Below, piece after piece: positions 34,301 through 41,280 of a stretch of 64,000 bases of DNA; the stretch's first letter is position 1; the number at the start of each line of letters is the position of its first letter. The DNA lies in the NCBI GenBank assembly GCA_030704615.1, contig CM060731.1:12090001-12154000 (forward strand). The letters are read 5' to 3'. Source of the DNA: Takakia lepidozioides (taxonomy: Eukaryota > Streptophyta > Takakiopsida > Takakiales > Takakiaceae). A program made the translations under genes and the position numbers. The notes under the pieces were generated by a model, which did no database searches, had not been told where the DNA came from, and worked only from the letters and a program-made list of their open reading frames with translations.

Positions 34301-34636
34301 TAAGGAGCGCGCCTAGCCAACCATGATGCATATACTCAAATTTCAAGAATTTCATCAACCACAGAAGACTTCCAAATTGACAACTGGACAGAAGAGTAGC
34401 ACCAAGGCTACGCGAAAAGGAAAGCAAAATATACACACCAGGCCAGCGTCGCTCTCAGACAGCTGCCGGGCCTCAGTCTCAGAGAGGGTGTCTCTCTCTC
34501 CCTCAAGCGAAACAGACGCATCCCCAGACCCGCACTTGTCCAGCGTGTGAAACAAGGCCGTATGTGAATCCCACCACAGTTCTGCACTCACTGTTCGCGA
34601 AGCTGCTCGCTCGATTGCCAATGCCACGCTCGCCAT
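4351..34636 (-). CDS. NUP188: nucleoporin NUP188 (about 33 exons)
   Basis: NUP188 is a large alpha-helical scaffold nucleoporin of the nuclear pore inner ring. Splice-compatible exons, all in phase (minus strand, 5' to 3'): 34636-34439, 32888-32715, 32485-32390, 31620-31551, 31169-31033, 30423-30283, 30131-29974, 29399-29231, 28533-28435, 28087-28010, 27838-27779, 27559-27402, 27073-26872, 25424-25302, 24639-24528, 24189-24079, 23894-23826, 22933-22845, 21596-21448, 21065-20913, 20387-20265, 19950-19843, 19355-19248, 17334-17221, 10120-9574, 9132-9046, 8425-8367, 7924-7513, 7327-6557, 6327-6031, 5630-5019, 4901-4700, 4439-4351. The order of segments follows the plant NUP188 family throughout (for example LWWDS near the start, LDEVQ in exon 3, AEETAL at the end). 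Two joins are incomplete. A short exon is needed between 25302 and 24639 (24719-24695 fits the phase), and one of length 3n+2 between 17221 and 10120. The sum gives at least about 2,030 residues, close to the family's usual 1,950-2,000. Introns are heavily loaded with LINE copies. Confidence 0.9.
4515..4675 (-). mobile_element. LINE-B 3' tails (two degenerate copies)
   Basis: Two diverged LINE-B 3' termini are present. One reads GAAATGAGATGGTGCTTCATAACGTCCGCG (split here: GAAATGAGATGG, then CTTCATAACGTCCGC) from 4506, with part of the AAGCTC arm. The second is at about 4640-4680 (TTTATAACATCTG, then GGGGAAGCTC). They lie in the last NUP188 intron. Confidence 0.6.
5019..5630 (-). CDS. NUP188: NUP188 C-terminal exon with serine-rich insert
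   Basis: It has 204 codons between GTGCAG and GTACAT. Conserved parts are SWIRALPDSISEFGEMSLHL, the PSIMGSNFGWF segment and YAHFPELPAPEVLHSLQ. Between them lies a low-complexity Ser/Thr/Gly-rich stretch (about residues 85-125 of the exon) that looks like a lineage-specific disordered loop. Confidence 0.9.
6557..7327 (-). CDS. NUP188: NUP188 longest exon
   Basis: It has 257 uninterrupted codons between ATGCAG/GC and CAG/GTAGTG. It includes LGLLPLLCSAVEHAAYADLAFAAIDLL and a GGAEMLQTAGFFSHL segment, both at the expected place for the C-terminal third of plant NUP188. It contains no stops or frameshifts, so purifying selection on the gene is likely. Confidence 0.9.
7513..7924 (-). CDS. NUP188: NUP188 exon (SDLYHHLRGELEG segment)
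   Basis: The 412 nt exon starts at a TGTGTTGCAG acceptor and ends at GGG/GTAGGT. It carries ISDLYHHLRGELEGG followed by VPSGPF, matching the family segment in which a DLY-x-HLxGxLEG motif precedes a TGPF-like motif. It joins the preceding 59 nt exon in phase 2 to complete a serine codon. Confidence 0.88.
8520..8777 (-). mobile_element. LINE-A, 5'-truncated copy
   Basis: 258 bp match the 3' end of the LINE-A copy at 10619. The copy is flanked by GGGATAAGA at 8511-8519 and 8778-8786. Both flanks read as LINE-B 3' sequence, so this LINE-A copy landed inside a LINE-B tail. Confidence 0.82.
8790..8940 (-). mobile_element. LINE-B 3' end
   Basis: It shows the complete LINE-B terminus: a (GAAAT)n tail, CTTTATAACGTCCGCGG and the AAGCTCATAGAGCTT hairpin, followed by GGGACAAAATGG. 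It lies in a NUP188 intron. Confidence 0.8.
9574..10120 (-). CDS. NUP188: NUP188 large internal exon
   Basis: This is an open exon of 547 nt bounded by a TTTTTGCAG acceptor and a GTACCT donor. It encodes helical segments including LLLLASLWQGG and YRCEASILSIMACDIFLQK, the latter a well-conserved plant NUP188 stretch. It begins in phase 2, so the missing upstream exon must end in phase 2. Confidence 0.88.
10525..10618 (-). mobile_element. LINE-B 3' end, left part split by LINE-A
   Basis: The tail, the CCGCAG variant of the CCGCGG box, and the hairpin with AGCTCAAAGAGCTT lead into CAAGAAACAAGAAAGAGA. The LINE-B sequence resumes at 13644, so the 3 kb LINE-A copy interrupts it. Confidence 0.8.
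10625..12685 (-). CDS. LINE-A reverse transcriptase, C-terminal part of ORF2
   Basis: The 686-residue open frame copies element RNA into DNA at the insertion site. Motif A is LDVKKAYDTV (141-150), motif B is QGCTLSP (201-207), and the catalytic FADD is at 240-243. The upstream finger region has PDGIVNELIK and GNYRGITLL. A cysteine/histidine cluster near residues 560-585 (CNCPLCGQ, then HFLIHCPGF) resembles the zinc finger that ends many LINE polymerases. The annotated start is not a true start: the frame continues upstream in another frame across a single indel near 12725-12735, so this copy is not fully intact. Confidence 0.9.
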   Translation of the reverse strand: MEAIEHLNGYKAGGPDGIVNELIKHGGDPMIEALVLLFNLIWKTEMIPFRWRQGVIVNLYKKGDREEPGNYRGITLLNAVGKTFCRVISTRLEVDLESRGCFHEGQAGFRRNRGCVDHIFTLSQIIQGRKKEGKPTYVFFLDVKKAYDTVWRDGLWFRLWSCGIKGKMWRVVHNLYAHTKSCVTVNGQKSNFFDIDQGVAQGCTLSPLLFNVFINQLLEDVESEGFGLRVGDTTIPALMFADDFAGIGETPTNLQELIDCAKRFFDLWGLEANVSKCAVVAFNDRGEGGSDLKWQWGSQEIPVLPSYTYLGVEFSSNCNWDAHIRKVVQTGKGKALGLTKFFHCRGVNSEVKKTMLCRVIRPALEYGSAIWVDNSNQAKSLESIQVGVLKECMSACSKTANVAVRGEFGIPSLSSRRDEFKVRWWGQLQHMPNTRYPKLIDSISWKQDRPVKQAKSWQKRVEEILKDLDLDPQVVTLLDKSDLEAVVSSAMSVAMRLSDENEVRQKTSLNLFPVCEVGEDILDDLKGLPTLGTRLKFKLRAGSLPLNSKQKQRGKGECNCPLCGQSEDSIHFLIHCPGFSHQRDALFKSIKGIVPVPLFTNFESLEAEPKAQALLRPSFWANHTQQIDACVKGFLEDIWKTRINSLYGGKSYYQRQPLTEVGSVPFVPAQTGRGVNGHKATANNVL
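12664..13643 (-). pseudogene. LINE-A endonuclease end and linker, truncated
   Basis: This is the frame upstream of the reverse transcriptase. It contains the last part of an APE-type endonuclease, with the conserved GTSDHFLV signature about 60 residues in, then a charged linker (KWRTEKFHNEE and WWTNEIK). The 5' part of the domain is missing because of truncation at 13643. A frameshift near 12730 separates it from the polymerase frame. Confidence 0.85.
13644..14095 (-). mobile_element. LINE-B copy, right part with coding remnant
   Basis: It continues the LINE-B sequence interrupted at 10618. It encodes the broken C-terminal segment NLRIETGRWENLQ and LHEALTLRQS (minus strand), with a further LINE-B 3' end (tail, CCGCGG box, AAGCTCAAAGAGCTT) at 13885-13950. 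This implies two stacked LINE-B copies. Frameshifts are evident when compared with 23239-23640. Confidence 0.75.
14096..14157 (+). mobile_element. LINE-A 3' end fragment, plus orientation
   Basis: The fragment reads GGTCAATGGCCACAATGC, then CGGCAAACAACGTCTTATG and AGTACATTC. It sits inside LINE-B sequence: TCTATCCGTAGATTGTGG on the left and TCCGTAATTGGGCCGC on the right. TATCCGTA occurs on both sides and may be the duplication. Confidence 0.7.
14158..14245 (-). mobile_element. LINE-B fragment
   Basis: The segment ATTGGGCCGCAAGA, then CCAAGAATGTCTC and ATGGAGTTTTGTT corresponds to the LINE-B copy at 23555-23630. It continues the copy to its left across the LINE-A fragment. Confidence 0.7.
14770..16525 (+). 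mobile_element. LINE-A, rearranged copy carrying copia sequence
   Basis: It retains the start of the endonuclease region (LGTFNFSGLTNNLKWDNFL at 14910-14970, then GFFVRDFLCDNCEI and VGCIYMPTEGT at 15110-15265), and then jumps to late polymerase sequence (15290-15590, SGKRKGLGLTKF, CHVIRPALEY). The next segment is copia-derived (15590-16115). LINE-A resumes at 16116 with the zinc finger and the 3' end (16119-16525). The catalytic core is deleted, so it is dead. Confidence 0.85.
15590..16115 (+). pseudogene. Ty1-copia GAG-pre-integrase fragment inside LINE-A
   Basis: It encodes LWHRRLGHVSINKV followed by LDLCKGCLEGQQHRGQFPKD and VLEIIHSDVYGP, the standard copia pre-integrase and integrase-onset motifs. 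The upstream part has stops. It replaces the LINE-A segment between the ILKDL and NLFPVC motifs and is from a different copia family than the element at 38.6 kb. The chimeric frame 15865-16194 runs from copia into LINE-A out of frame. Confidence 0.85.
16530..17125. other. NUP188 intron, nothing recognised
   Basis: Short open frames on both strands show no convincing family match. The missing NUP188 exon between 17221 and 10120 could be here or at about 10150-10520; I could not place it. Confidence 0.4.
17126..17185 (-). mobile_element. LINE-A 3' end scrap
   Basis: GATGTACTCAGAAGACTTTG, then TTTGCTGTAGCCATGTGGCC is a diverged LINE-A 3' end. It lies only about 40 bp downstream of the donor of the exon at 17221-17334. 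Confidence 0.65.
17600..17845 (+). mobile_element. LINE-B copy with coding remnant, plus orientation
   Basis: It encodes IETGRWENLQQEDR and FFCCPLYYEIRRKFHCLFRE, the zinc-finger segment at the end of a non-LTR polymerase. It is followed by CCGCGGACGTTATAAAGC and a (CATTT)n tail at 17800-17840. It is opposite in orientation to NUP188. Confidence 0.8.
17846..18058 (+). mobile_element. LINE-B copy, 5'-truncated
   Basis: It starts in the CTTCCATTATGAGGATCAGAAATGCTTGG region (split: CTTCCATTATGAGG, ATCAGAAATGCTTGG) and ends with CCCTTTTGTTCCATAAGC, TTTCTGCGGACGTTATAAAG and a (CATTT)n tail. It stacks directly on the previous tail. Confidence 0.75.
18380..18655 (+). mobile_element. LINE-B copy, 5'-truncated
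   Basis: It has the same segment order as the previous copy: a ATGAGGATCAGAAATGCTT block, the CTTTTGTCCCATAAGCTCTT block, and a degenerate GAGGATGCTATAAAG box with a short tail. Confidence 0.75.
19692..19717 (-). mobile_element. 26 bp LINE-A micro-insertion
   Basis: GGCTACAGAAAGAA occurs at 19678-19691 and again at 19718-19731. The 26 bp between them, beginning TGTACTTGTTTGCAGTAGCC, resemble the last bases of LINE-A with a small internal deletion. It looks like an extremely truncated target-primed insertion. Confidence 0.6.
21754..22175 (-). mobile_element. LINE-A, recent 5'-truncated copy
   Basis: 422 bp are almost identical to 10619-11035. Perfect 15 bp flanks AGGTGTCCCAACAGA lie at 21739-21753 and 22176-22190. 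It retains the polymerase C-terminus, with one visible amino-acid change (YYQCQ against YYQRQ). It lies in the NUP188 intron between exons at 21448 and 22845. Confidence 0.93.
23125..23645 (-). mobile_element. LINE-B, best coding copy
   Basis: The minus frame 23709-23239 carries NLRIETGRWENLQQEDRLCP followed by the Cys/His cluster CPPCTGHNQEIETEEHFFF and YCPLYYEIRGRFHCLF. This is the terminal zinc-finger region of a non-LTR polymerase. The 3' end has CTTATGGGAC-side sequence, the AAGCTCAAAGAGCTT hairpin, a CTGCGG box and a short GAAAT tail at 23120-23190. No reverse-transcriptase core is present in this window for LINE-B. Confidence 0.8.
23722..23786 (-). mobile_element. 65 bp LINE-A micro-copy
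   Basis: Only the LINE-A 3' end remains (TACTCATAAGACGTTGTTTG through CCAGTTTGAGTGG). It is flanked by an 18 bp duplication TTTCATGCAGAGAGAATG at 23704-23721 and 23787-23804. Confidence 0.88.
25958..26850 (-). mobile_element. array of stacked LINE-B 3' ends
   Basis: At least seven LINE-B termini lie one behind another, at about 25965, 26018, 26190, 26350, 26412, 26690 and 26815. Each begins with a (GAAAT)n tail followed by the TTTATAAC/CCGCGG box and usually the AAGCTC-GAGCTT hairpin. One copy (26412-26680) keeps the LHEALTL coding block. The last tail ends about 25-30 bp from the donor of the NUP188 exon at 26872-27073. Confidence 0.82.
28640..28805 (+). mobile_element. LINE-B 3' end, plus orientation
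   Basis: It contains CCTGCACGAGGCCTTCACCC, TTAGACAATCAC, then CATTTTGTCCCAGAAGCTC, GAGCTTTCCGCGGATG and a CATTTCATTTCATTTCC tail. Confidence 0.8.
31895..32005 (+). mobile_element. LINE-B 3' end, plus orientation
   Basis: TTTCCGCGGACGTTATAAAG followed by a degenerate (CATTT)n tail; the hairpin arm is lost. It is intronic in NUP188. Confidence 0.7.
34439..34636 (-). CDS. NUP188: NUP188 first coding exon
   Basis: The start is taken at the ATG of MASVALAIER, because the family begins with a short leader before a conserved WWDS motif, seen here at about residue 22. An ATG ten codons upstream (34666) is in frame and cannot be excluded. The donor after GACGCTGGCCTG is GTGTGT. A TATA-rich run at about 35009-35030 could belong to the promoter. 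Confidence 0.8.
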
Positions 34637-35388
34637 CTCTCTCCCACTTTGAAAAACCTGACGCAAATCACAGATGCCCTGAGATGCTCAAGAAACCACC
34701 TTTCATGGTCAACAACGGCTATCCTCTTGCGGCAGAGAAGCTGCAAGGGTGCACCGCGAAGCGGGAAGCAGCTTGACGACGAAGTTCCCTTCTCGTGAGA
34801 ACTGTGCCCATCAGACGCTCCCAAAGGCCAAATGGTTTCCAGTTCAAATCCTCATAGCTACCACGACTCCAAAATTAATGAGTAACTATATCGGGAAGAG
34901 AAGAGGCCGTGCTGATGATGTATTTGGCGGCATCGCTGGCGGAGGAGATGTGGTGATGATTTTTAAATTGGGCTGGTTTCTCGTTTTCTAATCTGAGCAA
35001 CAGGTCCCCTTATATACATATATATATATTCCAATGCATCTAGTTATCACTTACACAAGGAGCATGTTCCCCAGAGATTTTCCATGGGAACGCCGGATAA
35101 TATGTGAAAACCATGTTCTAATAAGTATTCTGCTGGATGGTTGGAAGTGTTATAAATCTCGGGTTTCAAGTTCAACTTGTACAAACGGTGCCATGCAGTA
35201 TAAGAATTCAAAATCTTCTTTGAATACATGTATGGATCTCTGATCTGGATCCAACAATGAAAATCGCAACACTGAGTGTTCCTTGAATCCTTACTGAATG
35301 TCAGAAACGTGGGCATTCAAAATGCCCTTCCAATGAGCTTCCAATGCTTGGACAAGTTTGAATCCTTGAGCTAGATCATGAATTCAGT

Positions 35389-37181
35389 TCAGTTTATGTG
35401 ATTGTAGTCTGTAGACACTTGCGGATTGATCGGTAGTGATAAGCTGAACTCCACGTCCTCTAGCAGGCACGGCTGAATGTAAGGGACAACATCCCAAACT
35501 GGCTTCCCATTGACTAGTGGGTCATGAGGGTATCCTGAACTGCTTGAAAACATACATCTACTGTCTGTGCACGCACATAGGCCGAATTGTTTGTGTTGAA
35601 GTCTATGATCCACGGTGTGAGAGCTGAATAAGCTTGGGCCAGGCCACCAAAAGTCGACGTGGGACTGACCAGCAAATCGTCTGAGAAACTAAGAGTGATC
35701 TGCCAGACCCTGTATGTCTATCTCTCTCCCCCACGATTGTCCGCCGTCATGAGTGGGCTGGACGACAGCCACAACCTCTCCTGTTACTGTGGGGTTGGAC
35801 AGGTAGGCTGTTTCTAGAAATTCTTGCAGACCTTGAAAAAACGAGGATATCAACACAGTGATGACGCTTGCAGGAGATCTCTCCGCTCCAGCTCCATTGG
35901 CCACTCTAGAACTGTTCGTTACGTCGGGAAGAATGCCATTTTCCAAAGCGCATCGCAAGACATGCGAGTCGACCTTGGTGTGGGTTTCGTTGAAATGCAG
36001 TGACCCGTAACGATAGCGCATCTGTACTCCAACGCGGCGCTCTGCGTGGTCAAGATACGCATGATCAATCTGTTTGACGCCATTCCACACCGGATCAGCC
36101 GGGAGCATCAGAGATCGAAGCAAATGAGTAAGAACCATTTTATCGGGAAACAAAACAGAGACTCTAGCACTGGCCGAAAGGAAGACATCGCAAAGAGCTT
36201 GGGAAGGAAGTAGAGGCATCCACCCAAAGAGACCCGACTTTCGACATATATGCTTCTTCCGTGTCACAAAAAAATCTACTTGCAGGCTGCCCCCATTTGC
36301 CCATTTGCCCCCCTTTGCAGGCTGGCCCCATCCATGATCTCGTACAGCGTAATCAGGCAGGATTGGGTCCCCCCGGTAACCTCTTCACTTCATCAATATG
36401 TGAGTAGAACTGGTCACTTGAGTTCCGGAATGGTACTGGAGTTACAACTCGTTGGGATCAAACATCCAAGATGATCCTTCAAACGGTTCACAAAAAGAAT
36501 AGGGCCCACCCCTGAAAAGGGGCAGTAGCCGCAAGGCAAAGTGGCTCTTAGTTACGTCGGCTTCAGCCGGGAGTCTTTTTCTTCTTCTTCACAAAAAGAT
36601 CCTGGAAGCAGGATGTTGTCACCGGGAACTACCAACACTCGCTCTGTCAGCACAGCATAAAGAAAAGCTCCCAAGATCACTACGACCTCGTTTCCCAGTC
36701 CTGTCCTCAGAAGGTCAGCTACCACAAATTTGCAATTTGCACTTTCATTTTTGCTAGCAAAGTAGTCAGTCGGGTTTCCAGCCTTGTGAATGCAAGTGCA
36801 ATGGAGTCTTTCGTTCTCTCTCAATACAGCATCCCACTTGGGATTCGGATCCACATCTTTGGCGTACTTTCTTCTTTGGTACATGGCCGACATCTCATGA
36901 GTCATCTCACTGCGACTCATGCAGAGATTCTCCATATGCCAATTCTGTCTTTTCTCTACGGGGAACCAGGAAGATTCTTCGGTGTCTCCAACAACCAAGC
37001 TAGTGGCCTCTTGAATAGCTGTCAAAAGACCTTTCACAGCTGTGCCATAGAGCTCGTCGGCCTCCTTGACCAGACTCGAAGTAGGTGTACGCCTGTGAAT
37101 CAATAGAGCTGGAGAAAATGAAGTCTTGAGGAAGAAAGATACAAGCGTGCAAACAAAATATCCATGACTACAACTTTCCAA
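35389..37181 (-). pseudogene. GT37 galactoside alpha-1,2-fucosyltransferase pseudogene
   Basis: The family adds L-fucose from GDP-fucose to xyloglucan or arabinogalactan side chains in the Golgi. In order, on the minus strand: a stem with ENERLHC near 36800; CKFVVADLLRTGLGNEVVV (family GLGNR, here GLGNE) with FLYAVLTERVLVV near 36690; FCEPFEGSSW near 36490; VSVLFPDKM, the family motif RVGVQMRYR, and GEVVAVVQPTHDG (36150-35750); then STFGGLAQAY and LTPWI, and a C-terminal VPYIQPC. The frame is broken: a stop after MFDPNEL, a shift before KSGLFGWMPLLP, and another before the STFGG segment. A 12 bp direct repeat (plus strand TTCACAAAAAGA at about 36487 and 36590) brackets an insert of about 90 bp that splits the FCEPF motif. 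Confidence 0.85.
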
Positions 37182-37303
37182 TTCAGCTCACAAACATCAT
37201 GTGATCGGAGATCTCAAAGGGTTTGAAATATTCAATATCTACAAGCTTGAGCGCTTTGAACTTATGTATACATACAGAATTCTCAAGCTTTGTTGCTTGT
37301 ACT

Positions 37304-38424
37304 GGGTGAATGCAGGAATGATTGGACCAAAATGGACGTTACTGACACAGTTTTAGATGACTGTAATTGATGGTGTCATCAATGTTTTTGAATTAACTCA
37401 TTAAAACCAACAAATATATATGTCATTGGATTCCTAGCTTCAATACGCACCCATAGCAACTCTCCAATCATGAATCTGATAAGAAATAACAATGTTATGG
37501 ACTTTTGAAGACCATACAGTGAACTTGTTTCCGCAGTGAATGGAATTACAATGGACTCAAGAAATCCTATGTGCCATTAGTCAATTCCATTAAAATTTGG
37601 ACATAAGGTGGTCATTTTGGTCCACATCATAGATATAGATTTGAAGTGGCAAAATCCCTCTCCATTTGGCTCCTATGGACCAATAGAGTTATCCGTAAAG
37701 TGAGCTTGAGTTTGGTACCTTGTTTGGACCCGAGTTACGGGTTTCATCCTGAGTTTGAGTTAATCCGTAAAGTGCAGAAAACTGAGCACAAGTCAGAAAA
37801 GAGGGCACAAATCATAAACTGGGGATGAGGGCAACAGCTGCTATGGCGTGAGCTCACGAGCTCTGACCACCTCCGCCTCGACGACTAACAAAACTCGTCA
37901 CCAAACTCCTGCCACCCCCATTTTCCTAGGCCTGGCAGTTTGGTCCCATGTTTTTTTCTAGTCGTACCGTTTGATCCTGAGTTTCGAGATTCATACCAAG
38001 TTTTGGCCAAACTTAGGGTTCTCATGCCGAGTTTGGGACCCTTTACGGATAACTCTAATATATGTCCCAAAAATGTGGTTTATTTTGTCAAGTCCATGGT
38101 GTACTTTGATTTTGATTTTGAGGTGTCATATTTTACTACAAAGGGTACAAAAATATAATCTACTATGGCTTGGTTGTATATAGACAAATCGATGTAAATT
38201 CTAATTTTTGATATATCAAATTTTATTCAAATAAAGACTACAATTTATAGTAAACGTTATCTGTGATGTTTGGGGGTAAGACCCTTTACTAAAAATGATG
38301 AATTGACCATTGTCTATCATCATTTCAATTATTTGGGGAAATATCGTCAACTTTAAATCTGGTCATGGACTTCCGTGGAATGCAACATCTGTTGTTTTTG
38401 GTCCAGTCATTCCTGCATTCACCC
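37304..38424. mobile_element. TIR element, 1.12 kb, noncoding
   Basis: The ends are inverted copies of GGGTGAATGCAGGAATGA followed by TGGACCAAAA, about 28 bp with one mismatch (37304-37331 and 38397-38424). I could not define a clean target duplication. It contains a second TIR element. Confidence 0.8.
37686..38055. mobile_element. nested 370 bp TIR element
   Basis: The ends are inverted GAGTTATCCGTAAAG (37686-37700 and 38041-38055), flanked by TA on each side, as expected for a Tc1/mariner-type MITE. Further GTTATCCGTAAAG-like motifs lie inside (about 37760), suggesting subterminal repeats. Confidence 0.78.
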
Positions 38425-38624
38425 TATTATATGCATAGTATAAGTAAAATAAAAAATTAATAATAGCTTGTAAGAGACATCGGGCATTGTAATGCACTCT
38501 ACTACATCTAAGCGCGTGCGCTCATGGCCACTCTGGAAACGAGAACTGTACTGAATGGAGAAAGGGGAATGTTTGGAGCCTCCCGGCTTGCCTGAAAGTT
38601 TAGCCTACTGCTGATCTTCCACAC

Positions 38625-39001
38625 TATTGGAAATCAACTCCTAACCACGTTACTACTACGTAGAGTTACTGTGATGACAAGTCAGGCTTCCATAATAGCA
38701 GTGCTGACAAGTCATAATTAACAATAGAGATAAGCCTGAGTTAGCTAAAAGATAGCTAAAGTTAGTTTCAGTTATTACTGACTCGAGTCATTGTACCAGA
38801 ATAGCAGGTGGAGATAACTTAAATAAAAACATGAAGTTATGCTATAGTTATAATTATATCAATTATTCATGGATTAGACTTTGAGTATAAATAGGGAGAG
38901 CTCGGAGGGTGGACACACAGCTTGTTGTGGTCCTATGGTTGGGTGGAGAGTTCTCAATAATCAATTCATCTTTTATCTCTATTCTCTGTCGAATTCCAAC
39001 A
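38625..39001 (+). repeat. copia 5' LTR
   Basis: Matches the 3' LTR along its whole length with scattered mismatches. A TATA box TATAAATA lies at 38886-38893 and is the likely promoter. It ends in CCAACA; its start has decayed from the canonical TG. Confidence 0.9.
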
Positions 39002-39013
39002 TGGTATCAGAGC
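39002..39013 (+). other. copia primer-binding site
   Basis: TGGTATCAGAGC is immediately downstream of the LTR and complements the 3' end of plant initiator tRNA-Met, the usual copia primer. Confidence 0.92.
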
Positions 39014-39141
39014 GAGGTTCTGTCTGAGAGATAGAGGGAGATGAGTATTTGATTTACAACCAATAGGCTTGAGTGCTTGGGGTTAGATCTGAAAGCTTGA
39101 GTGCTTGGAGTTAGATCTGAAAGTTTGAGGGTGTTTTACAG

Positions 39142-39772
39142 TTGGCAAAACATCAAACTAGCATCGTGGCACCTTTTGCTGATCATACCCGAGTGGAGAA
39201 GTTAGATGGTCACAATTTTCATACATTGAAGATTAAGATGGAGTTCATTCTTCATGAGAATGATCTGTGGGAGATCACATCAGGAGAAGCGGTTGCACCG
39301 GTTCAACTGCAGCCTGAAGATGGAGAGATCATAATCGCATGGTTGACTCCTGAGCAACAACTTTTTGCGAAGAAAGATAAGTTGGCTTGAGGAACCATGT
39401 TGTTGAATGTGGCAGATTCTTTACTTCATCATGTTGCACATGCAAAAACTGCTAGAGAAACATGGAATAATCTATGTGTCAATTTTGAGAGGAATCATGT
39501 TGTCAAGGCTATATCTTAACCAGGAGTTATATAGCTTAGAGATAGAGGAAGGAAACTCACTACAAGATCATATTGATAAGCTCCAAATCATTAGTGATCA
39601 TTTGTCCAGCATTGGTCATCTAGTTTCAGATGAAGATCTGGCATTTATTCTTCTTCAAAATTTGTTACCTTCATATCAGACATTGGTAGTATCTCTTGGT
39701 ACACATACTAGTGGTCTGACTATGGACCTGGTTACAGGACAATTATTGCAAGAAGAGATGCGCTGCAAATGA
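39142..39772 (+). pseudogene. copia gag
   Basis: Two overlapping fragments carry the UBN2-like gag pattern: KLDGHNFHTLKIKMEFIL, then LEIEEGNSLQDHIDKLQ and LLPSYQTLVVSL. A stop at 39388 and a frame change break the gene. The nucleocapsid zinc knuckle (CFFCGMRGHYTRDY) begins at about 39912 in a third frame. Confidence 0.85.
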
Positions 39773-39921
39773 GAAAATCATGCCTTTGGTAGAAGTCAGG
39801 CTACAATGGCATTGGATGTCAAGATTTCAGGAAGTTCAAAGTCTTAGAAGACAATGGTTAATTTTGCAAGAAATGGACTAAGATCAAGAAGAAGAAACAT
39901 GGAGCCTGTTTCTTTTGTGGC

Positions 39922-40800
39922 ATGAGAGGCCACTATACACGTGACTACTTTAAGAAAAAGCTAGACGATGAGAAAAAGCAGAGGTTTCAAAATGAGGTTT
40001 CAGCATTGGCTGAAAGGACTGAACTTCTTGTTGTAGCTTTGTCAATCTCTACGAGTTGCAGAGATGTATGGTTCATTGATTCAGGGGCATCTCAGCACAT
40101 GACGTTCCAGAAGGAAACATTCTCAACCTTCAAAGAACTCTTTGTGGGACACAAGGTGTATCTTGGAGACAGCTGTACTAGTCTTGATATCCATGGAAAA
40201 TGTACTGTTGTGTTTCAATTATCATCTGGAGTGTCGAAGGAGATCGGAGGAGTTCTCTTTGTTCCTGGATTGACAAAGAACCTATGGTTAGTTAGTCAGC
40301 TAACTAAGCAAGGTATTACAATTGAATTTTCTACCAATCATTGCTGGGTGAAGCTTGACAATGAAGTGATAGCTGAGGCAGAGAAAGATGCAAGGTTGTA
40401 CAAACTAGTTGGGGTTGTCCAAACTTTACATGCAGAGTGTACTACTACTCTAAAGAAGAGTGACCTCTGGCATCAGAGTCTTGGACATGTCTCAATGCAA
40501 AATTTGGCATGCATGTCAGCTAACAATCTGGTTGAAGACATGGATCTTACAAGAGATCGGATCTTGAGTTTTTGTGACGGATGTGTGTATGGTAAATACC
40601 ATCGCAACTCATTTCCAAAGGATGGAGGTTCTCGAACAAAGAAGGTTCTTGAGCTGGTGCATACAGATCTATGCGGTCCTATGTCAACTGAATCTAATGG
40701 AGGTGCAAAGTATTTCTTGATCTTCATTGATGATTTTTCCAGAAAAACATTTCTCTATACGACGCAAAATAAATTTGGAGTTCTTGATAGGTTCATTTAG
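39922..40800 (+). pseudogene. copia protease, pre-integrase and integrase onset
   Basis: The 292-codon frame begins in the zinc knuckle. It has the aspartic protease signature WFIDSGASQHMT (about residues 49-60), GAG-pre-integrase LWHQSLGHVSM (about 183-193), CDGCVYGKYHRNSFPKDGG, and the first integrase block VLELVHTDLCGPM with IFIDDFSRKTF. A stop at 40798 separates it from the rest of the integrase. Confidence 0.9.
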
Positions 40801-40811
40801 CGTTCAAAGCT

Positions 40812-41280
40812 TTGGTGGAGAATCAAACTGGAGAAAAGATCAAAACTCTTCGGTGTGATGGTGGTGGTGAGTACGTCTCAAAGAACTTTAACCAGTTCTA
40901 TAGGGATAATGATATTGTGAAACAATCAACCACATCATATACGCCAGAACAGAACGGAGTTGTAGAGAGGAAGAATCGAACATTTGTTGAGAATGGAGGT
41001 GTATGTTGTAACATATGAGATTGGACTACCGTTTCTGGGCAGAAGCAGTAGCGACTGCAGCATACCTCCAGAATCGACTTCCTACTATTTGACAATCTCT
41101 ACAAAGACACCTGAAGAGGTTTGGAAGGGTGAGAAACCTTCAATTGATCATTTGCGCGTGTTTGGTGTGTTGCATTTGTCTATATTCCAAAAGAGGTAAG
41201 GAAGAAATTGGATGCAAAAGCAATCAAGTGTATCTTCATTGGTTATCGTGAAGAGACCAAAGGGTATAAGTTGTACACAA
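40812..41280 (+). pseudogene. copia integrase, C-terminal half
   Basis: RCDGGGEYVSKNFNQF and SYTPEQNGVVERKNRT are the catalytic-core motifs. The later piece GVLHLSIFQK and CIFIGYREETKGYKLY is in other frames. Frameshifts lie near 41010 and 41195. Confidence 0.85.
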
